This document shows positions 6,618 to 10,496 of a stretch of 10,496 nucleotides of DNA, piece by piece (the first letter of the stretch is position 1; every line of letters starts with the position of its first letter). Made by a program: the position numbers and the translations under genes. This DNA is from an uncultured Bacilli bacterium (lineage in GTDB: Bacteria; Bacillota_I; Bacilli_A; RF39; UBA660), in contig CANROL010000027.1 in NCBI GenBank assembly GCA_947632255.1, positions 1 through 10,496 on the forward strand, written 5' to 3'. The notes beneath the pieces are model-generated. The model saw only the letters and a program-made list of their open reading frames with translations. It searched no databases and was not told where the DNA came from.

Positions 6618-7465
6618 TGATTTTAGCTATTGTAGGACCAACTGGGGTGGGTAAAACTAAATTAAGTATTGCTTTAGCTAAATATTATCAAGCTATCGTG
6701 GTTAATGCTGATGCGATGCAAATATATAAAGATATGAATATTGGGACAGCTAAGATAAAAGAAGAAGAAAAAGAAAATATTCCTCATTATTTATTTGATA
6801 TTGCCAGTATTGAAGATAATTTTACTGTATATGATTATCAAAAAAAAGCACGAGAGATTATTAATAACAATAAAGATAAAAATATTATTTTTGTTGGGGG
6901 AACAGGTTTATATTTAAAGGCTGCTTTATATAATTATGTTTTTTTAGAGGAAAATAAAAATGATAATAATTATGATGATTTAACTAATGATGAATTATAT
7001 AATTTAGCTTTAAAAAAAGATATTAATCTTAATATTCATAAAAATAATAGACAAAGATTAATTAGATTTTTAAATAAAGAAAGTAATATCAAAGAAGAAT
7101 GTTATCCTTTATATGAGGTAAAATATATTGGTCTTACAACTGATCGTAATATTTTATATGATATTATTAATAAAAGAGTAGATGATATGTTTCATAATGG
7201 TTTAGTAGAAGAAGCACAATCTTTATATAAATCATTTAATAATTCTAAAGCCTTAAAAACAGCGATTGGTTATAAAGAATTAATTAAATATTTTGATGGT
7301 GAGATTTCTTTAGAAGAAGCTAAAGAATTAATTAAATTAAATAGTCGTCATTATGCAAAAAGACAATATACTTGGTTTAATAATCAAATGAATGTTAAAT
7401 GGTTTAAGGTAGATTTTAATAATTTTGATAAGACTATAAAGGAAGTAATAGATTATATTGGTTAA
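6617..7465 (+). CDS. miaA: tRNA dimethylallyltransferase
   Basis: MiaA transfers the dimethylallyl group from DMAPP to N6 of A37 in tRNAs reading UNN codons, giving the i6A that MiaB then thiomethylates. The P-loop GPTGVGKT is at residues 7-14. NADAMQIYKDMNIGTAK (30-46) carries the catalytic Asp32. PHYLFD, GGTGLY (94-99), the NNRQRLIR segment (143-150), IGYKE (217-221) and RHYAKRQYTWF (244-254) are all present. At 282 residues it is somewhat shorter than the usual ~300, with a reduced insertion (residues ~110-140) that is Asn/Asp-rich. AAGGA (6606-6610) lies 6 nt before the ATG. The start overlaps the mscL stop by one base. A terminator-like hairpin covers its last codons. Confidence 0.97.
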   Translation: MILAIVGPTGVGKTKLSIALAKYYQAIVVNADAMQIYKDMNIGTAKIKEEEKENIPHYLFDIASIEDNFTVYDYQKKAREIINNNKDKNIIFVGGTGLYLKAALYNYVFLEENKNDNNYDDLTNDELYNLALKKDINLNIHKNNRQRLIRFLNKESNIKEECYPLYEVKYIGLTTDRNILYDIINKRVDDMFHNGLVEEAQSLYKSFNNSKALKTAIGYKELIKYFDGEISLEEAKELIKLNSRHYAKRQYTWFNNQMNVKWFKVDFNNFDKTIKEVIDYIG

Positions 7466-7478
7466 TATAGTCTTTTTT
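7430..7478 (+). terminator. Probable intrinsic terminator embedded in the miaA 3' end
   Basis: AAGACTATA (7430-7438, inside miaA) pairs perfectly with TATAGTCTT (7466-7474), followed by a T run to 7478. The loop is long (27 nt) and contains the miaA stop codon. The stem is only moderately GC-rich, so efficiency is uncertain, but position and T run fit an operon end before the cca promoter. Confidence 0.5.
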
Positions 7479-7480
7479 AG

Positions 7481-7509
7481 TTTAAATCTTAATTATTTTT
7501 TGATATAAT
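7481..7509 (+). promoter_or_regulatory. Promoter candidate for cca-dnaD-nth
   Basis: TTTAAA (7481-7486), a 17-bp spacer, then TGATATAAT, an extended -10 with perfect TATAAT at 7504-7509. The box ends only 2 nt before the AAGAGGTGA ribosome site, so the transcript would begin within or beside that site. This would be an unusually short leader. Confidence 0.6.
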
Positions 7510-7511
7510 TT

Positions 7512-7520
7512 AAGAGGTGA
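7512..7520 (+). promoter_or_regulatory. Ribosome site that fixes a TTG start
   Basis: AAGAGGTGA lies 6 nt before TTG at 7527-7529. The next in-frame ATG (codon 12) has no comparable site and would remove part of the first helix of the enzyme. Confidence 0.75.
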
Positions 7521-7526
7521 AGAACT

Positions 7527-8618
7527 TTGCATAAAATAATTAAAAAAGTTTTAGAAACTATGGAAAATAAAGGATATGAAGCTTATTTAGTCGGGGGTTA
7601 TGTGCGAGATCAATTATTGGGGATTGAATCTTTTGATATTGATATATGTACTAATGCTATTCCTAAAGAATTAATTAAAATATTACCTAAATATACTAAT
7701 ATAAATCTAGGGGGAATTAGTTTTAAAATTAAAGAATATAATTTTGATGTTACAACTTATAGAGAAGAATTAAAATATGAAAATAGAAAACCAGTTAAAT
7801 ATAATTATATAAATAATTTAGTACAAGATTTAAAAAGAAGAGATTTTACGGTTAATACGATTTGTATGAATAAAAAAGAAGAAGTAATAGATTTATTAAA
7901 TGGGATAGAAGATTTAAATAATTTAACTATTAAAATGGTAGGTAATCCTCAAGATAAATTAAAAGAAGATCCTTTAAGGATAATGCGAGCTATAAGATTT
8001 GCTACAACATTAAATTTTAAAATAGATGATGAATTATTAAAATATTTAAAAAAATATCATCAAGATATTTTAACATTATCTAAAACAAGAATAAAAGAAG
8101 AATTAGATAAAATATTTATGTCAGATAATGTTTTATATGGTTTAAATTTAATGGAAGATATTGGTATAAATAAAGTATTAGGTATTAAATATAGTAATGT
8201 TATACCAGTTAAAAATACTTTAGGTATATATGCTCAATTAGGTATAGATTATGATTTAGCTTTTACTAAAATAGAGAAAGAAACTATTAAAATATTAAAA
8301 AGAATTTTAAAAGAAAAAGAAATAAATAATTTTACTTTATATGAATATGGTTTATATAATAATAAACTAGCAGGAGCAATACTTGGTATTAATCAAAAAG
8401 AAATTGATTTAAAATATAAAAAATTAATTATTCATAATAAAAAAGATATAGCAATAAAAGCTCAAGATATTATAAATATTATGGGTTTAAATAATCAAAA
8501 TAAAATTAATAATATATATCTAGAACTTGAAAAATTATTATTAAGTGATAAAATAGTTAATAAAAAGAATGTATTAATTAAGTATGTGATAGATAATAAG
8601 GCAAGGTGGAATAAATGA
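7527..8618 (+). CDS. cca: CCA tRNA nucleotidyltransferase (class II)
   Basis: The enzyme adds or repairs the 3'-CCA end of tRNAs from CTP and ATP without a nucleic acid template. The 363-residue protein begins with TTG. The head domain has GG at 23-24 (YLVGGYVRDQLLG), the metal-binding DxD at 37-39 (SFDIDI), FDVTTYR near 73-79, and RRDFTVN at 104-110. The neck has the nucleotide-selecting EDPLRIMRAIRF (147-158). The C-terminal body is diverged and helical, rich in Lys, Asn and Ile, as expected for the tRNA-binding tail. A complete motif set favours full CCA addition, but CC- or A-adding variants and poly(A) polymerase share it. The gene ends with TGA overlapping the dnaD ATG (ATGA), so it is the first gene of a coupled operon. 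Confidence 0.93.
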   Translation: MHKIIKKVLETMENKGYEAYLVGGYVRDQLLGIESFDIDICTNAIPKELIKILPKYTNINLGGISFKIKEYNFDVTTYREELKYENRKPVKYNYINNLVQDLKRRDFTVNTICMNKKEEVIDLLNGIEDLNNLTIKMVGNPQDKLKEDPLRIMRAIRFATTLNFKIDDELLKYLKKYHQDILTLSKTRIKEELDKIFMSDNVLYGLNLMEDIGINKVLGIKYSNVIPVKNTLGIYAQLGIDYDLAFTKIEKETIKILKRILKEKEINNFTLYEYGLYNNKLAGAILGINQKEIDLKYKKLIIHNKKDIAIKAQDIINIMGLNNQNKINNIYLELEKLLLSDKIVNKKNVLIKYVIDNKARWNK

Positions 8619-9241
8619 ATAAATTATTTTTTAAAACTCAAAAATTTGTTACTAATAGTTTAATTATTAAAAAAGCCATAGAATTAAACTTAAGTTTAGA
8701 AGAATATTTATTTTTAATGTATTTTGATAATAATAATTATTATTTAGATATGGAAAGATTAAGTAATGACTTGGGTTTAGATATTGCTAAAGCTTATAAT
8801 GTTTTTAATAGTTTAATATCTAAAAAGTTAATTGTGATAGATACTATTAAAGATAAAGAAGGAAGAATGATTGAACAAGTTAATTTAGATAATTTTTATG
8901 ATTTATTATTAGAAGATGAAACTAAAGAAGAGAAAAAAGAAATTAAAGCTGATGTATTTAGTGCATTTGAAAGAGAATTTGGTAGAACTATTAGTGCTAC
9001 AGAATATGAAATAATTAATGCTTGGTTAGAAAAAGGTTATACAGAAGAATTAATAATTGGGGCTTTAAAAGAAGCTGTTTATAATGGAGTAAGTAATTTA
9101 AGATATATTGATAAAATATTATATGAATGGAGTAAAAAGGGTTATAAAAATATGGATGATGTTAATAAATATAATAAAAAAAGAAATAATGAAATGAAAG
9201 AAGAGTTATTTGATTATAACTGGTTAGATGAAGATGAATGA
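8615..9241 (+). CDS. dnaD: DnaD replication initiation / primosome protein
   Basis: In Bacillus, DnaD joins DnaA or PriA at origins and stalled forks and recruits DnaB and the helicase loader. The 208-residue protein has the two usual parts: an N-terminal winged helix-turn-helix (about 25-95, including LSNDLGLDIAKAYNVFNSLISKKL) and, after an acidic linker (101-111), a DnaB/DnaD-type C-terminal domain (113-182). That domain begins VFSAFEREFGRTIS and ends in YIDKILYEW (164-172), the YxxxIxxW signature. A charged tail ends in NWLDEDE. AAGGTGGA (8603-8610) precedes the ATG by 4 nt. The ATG overlaps the cca stop by four bases, and the 3' end overlaps nth by 14 bases. The dnaD-nth adjacency is conserved in Bacillus, which supports the name. 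Confidence 0.93.
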   Translation: MNKLFFKTQKFVTNSLIIKKAIELNLSLEEYLFLMYFDNNNYYLDMERLSNDLGLDIAKAYNVFNSLISKKLIVIDTIKDKEGRMIEQVNLDNFYDLLLEDETKEEKKEIKADVFSAFEREFGRTISATEYEIINAWLEKGYTEELIIGALKEAVYNGVSNLRYIDKILYEWSKKGYKNMDDVNKYNKKRNNEMKEELFDYNWLDEDE

Positions 9242-9863
9242 GTTTTTAATTAAATATTTAGATGAATTATTTCCTAATCCTAAATGTGAATTAGAATATA
9301 ATAAAGATTATGAACTTTTAATAGCGACTGTTTTAAGTGCTCAATGTACTGATAAAAGAGTTAATTTAGTAACTAAAGAATTATTTCATAAGTATAATAT
9401 AAATATATTAGCTAAAGCTTCTTTAAAAGATATTGAAAATATTATTAGACCATGTGGTTCTTTTACTAAGAAAGCTTATTATTTAAAAAATATTGCTATA
9501 TCTTTAGTAAATGATTATCAAGGAATAGTACCTAATAATAGAGAATATTTAGAAAGTTTACCAGGAGTGGGGCGTAAAACTTGTAATGTAGTTCTTGCTA
9601 ATTTATTTAATGTGCCATCTATTGCCGTGGATACCCATGTAGAGCGAGTATCAAAAAGATTAAAATTAGCATATGAGAAAGATGATGTTTTAACTGTGGA
9701 AAAAAAATTAATGAAGAAATTTCCTCAAGATAAATGGATAAGATTACATCATCAATTAGTATTATTTGGTAGATATAAATGTAAAGCTAAAAATCCAGAT
9801 TGTGCTGATTGTAAAATGAAAACTTATTGTGCTTATTATAAAAAATTAAATAAAAATAGTTAA
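9228..9863 (+). CDS. nth: Endonuclease III (DNA glycosylase/AP lyase)
   Basis: Nth removes oxidised pyrimidines from DNA and nicks the abasic site. The 211 residues match the family size. SAQCTD is at 38-43. The helix-hairpin-helix LPGVGRKT is at 111-118, with catalytic Lys117. Asp135, in AVDTHV, completes the active site. The C-terminal 4Fe-4S loop is C185-x6-C192-x2-C195-x5-C201, intact. The start is either M1 (9228) or M3 (9234). Neither has a close ribosome site, and both overlap the dnaD end, so translation probably depends on ribosomes finishing dnaD. The dnaD-nth pairing is as in Bacillus, where ypoC and ponA follow. Here an unrelated membrane protein follows. Confidence 0.97.
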   Translation: MKMNEFLIKYLDELFPNPKCELEYNKDYELLIATVLSAQCTDKRVNLVTKELFHKYNINILAKASLKDIENIIRPCGSFTKKAYYLKNIAISLVNDYQGIVPNNREYLESLPGVGRKTCNVVLANLFNVPSIAVDTHVERVSKRLKLAYEKDDVLTVEKKLMKKFPQDKWIRLHHQLVLFGRYKCKAKNPDCADCKMKTYCAYYKKLNKNS

Positions 9864-9902
9864 AATTAAATAATAATCATAAAATTTATTTAGAGGGATT
9901 TT

Positions 9903-10346
9903 ATGATGAATAATAATGATATTTTAAATCAAAAACTTAATGATTTAATTATTAAAAAAACAAATGAATTAAATAATTTACAAAATGATTTTAAGATGAG
10001 AAATAATCTAAAGAAATATTTTAAAAAAATAACAGTATCTCTATATTTTATTGGATTAATACTGGCTTTTTTATTTTATTTAAAATGGGGAATTATAATT
10101 AGTTTTAGTTTAATGATAGTTTATATTATATGTTTAAAATTATTTACTAAATATCAAAATAATTATTTAAAACGTAATTATCCACTTCCTAAAGTAGATG
10201 TACAACAATTAGAAGAAGATATAAATTATTTAAAAAAAGAATTAGAAAGAAATAAAACTAAAGAATTAAATAAAGATATAAGTTATGATAAAGAAGCATT
10301 AAAAAGTAATAACAATAATTTAGTAAGGAAATTAATTAAAAAATAA
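9903..10346 (+). CDS. Two-helix membrane protein with coiled-coil ends, function unknown
   Basis: I do not recognise this 147-residue protein. An N-terminal Asn/Lys/Leu-rich helix (about 8-40) with heptad-like spacing leads into two adjacent membrane segments (about 44-60 and 62-81) separated by only a Lys-Trp turn, so both ends face the same side. A second charged helix (about 99-125, QQLEEDINYLKKELERNKTK) and a Ser/Asn/Lys tail follow. AGAGGGA (9892-9898) lies 4 nt before the ATG at 9903 and 7 nt before the ATG at 9906. The second spacing is better, so the protein may begin one codon later. It lies 39 nt after nth, where Bacillus has ypoC, but shows no likeness I can see. A scaffold or division-type role is speculation. 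Confidence 0.75.
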   Translation: MMNNNDILNQKLNDLIIKKTNELNNLQNDFKMRNNLKKYFKKITVSLYFIGLILAFLFYLKWGIIISFSLMIVYIICLKLFTKYQNNYLKRNYPLPKVDVQQLEEDINYLKKELERNKTKELNKDISYDKEALKSNNNNLVRKLIKK

Positions 10347-10360
10347 TTGATAATAATTAC

Positions 10361-10389
10361 TTGAAATAACTATAAAAAAATGATATTAT
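10361..10389 (+). promoter_or_regulatory. Strong promoter for the gene at the right edge
   Basis: TTGAAA (10361-10366), a 17-bp spacer and TATTAT (10384-10389), with a TGn extension at 10381-10383. The predicted start is near 10396, leaving a leader of about 50 nt. This is one of the best promoters in the window, so the edge gene is probably well transcribed on its own. Confidence 0.7.
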
Positions 10390-10432
10390 TAAATTAGAAA
10401 ATAAGTAGAAGAATAAAAATCTACAAAAGAAT

Positions 10433-10438
10433 GGAGAG
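10433..10438 (+). promoter_or_regulatory. Ribosome site for the poly-G gene
   Basis: GGAGAG lies 6 nt before the ATG at 10445 and supports that codon as a true start, despite the very short visible reading frame. Confidence 0.7.
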
Positions 10439-10444
10439 ATATAA

Positions 10445-10496
10445 ATGAAGCAAACATACGTCGGGGGGGGGGTTGTTAATAGAATAAATATATTAA
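10445..10496 (+). CDS. Start of a candidate phase-variable gene (3' end outside window)
   Basis: Seventeen codons are visible, beginning MKQTYVGGGVVNRINIL and open to the window end. A strong promoter and a well-placed ribosome site precede it. Codons 7-10 are built on ten consecutive G, which gives three glycines and the first base of a valine codon. With 10 G the frame stays open. With 9 or 12 it meets TAA shortly after the tract (GAA TAA), and with 8 or 11 it meets TAA two codons after it (TGT TAA). That is the layout of a contingency gene switched by tract slippage during replication. The product cannot be named from so few residues. An assembly artefact near a sequence edge is the main alternative. 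Confidence 0.55.
   Translation, partial: MKQTYVGGGVVNRINIL
10463..10472 (+). repeat. Homopolymeric tract of ten G
   Basis: Ten consecutive G lie 18 bases into an open reading frame. Elsewhere in the window G runs reach only about five, and the surrounding DNA is very AT-rich. Tracts of this length are prone to slippage in other AT-rich bacteria such as Campylobacter. Confidence 0.95.

Noticed and set aside
9864..9902. Promoter before the membrane gene at 9903 (TAAAAT at 9880-9885)
   Set aside because: No acceptable -35 box at the right distance, and the short gap after nth fits co-transcription.
10405..10424. GTAGA/TCTAC inverted repeat in the leader of the poly-G gene
   Set aside because: Only five pairs with a 10-nt AT-rich loop. 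This is expected by chance in such sequence and too weak for a riboswitch or operator claim.
1..10496. CRISPR array, transposon, tRNA or rRNA
   Set aside because: No regularly spaced repeats, terminal inverted repeats with a transposase, or GC-rich cloverleaf-like stretches were seen on either strand.

Overview
The window is a very AT-rich stretch of a Gram-positive, walled, low-GC bacterium. The best fit is a small-genome gut Bacilli lineage of the RF39/Erysipelotrichales type (inference from composition, gene set and gene order). TGG is the Trp codon, and TGA closes at least three genes (2801-2803, 8616-8618, 9239-9241). The Mycoplasma-type code (UGA = Trp) is therefore unlikely. Most genes are on the plus strand, closely packed, with strong Shine-Dalgarno sites.

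Left part (1-3401): the 3' two thirds of methionyl-tRNA synthetase; an HD-domain phosphohydrolase-like gene with its own consensus promoter and a terminator; undecaprenyl-diphosphatase uppP on the minus strand, converging on that terminator; then an overlapping pair of genes of unknown function (a two-helix membrane protein and a 213-residue soluble protein), divergent from uppP.

Middle part (3402-7480): miaB (tRNA methylthiotransferase), two tandem paralogous secreted proteins with SipW-type (TasA/camelysin-like) signal peptides, mscL (mechanosensitive channel) and miaA (tRNA dimethylallyltransferase). MiaA makes i6A37 and MiaB converts it to ms2i6A37. The two enzymes of this pathway are thus interrupted by envelope genes. 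A probable terminator straddles the miaA stop codon.

Right part (7481-10346): cca (tRNA nucleotidyltransferase, TTG start), dnaD (replication initiation) and nth (endonuclease III) overlap or abut as one operon, a shortened version of the Bacillus cca...dnaD-nth order. An unrecognised two-helix membrane protein with coiled-coil ends follows.

The right edge holds the most striking feature: a good promoter and ribosome site lead to a gene that carries a run of ten G within its first ten codons, in DNA where G runs otherwise do not exceed five. Only a tract length of 10 (or 10 +/- 3n) keeps the frame open to the window end. Other lengths stop within a few codons. This looks like a phase-variable ON/OFF gene, cut off by the window end. 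No tRNA, rRNA, CRISPR array or transposon was seen.
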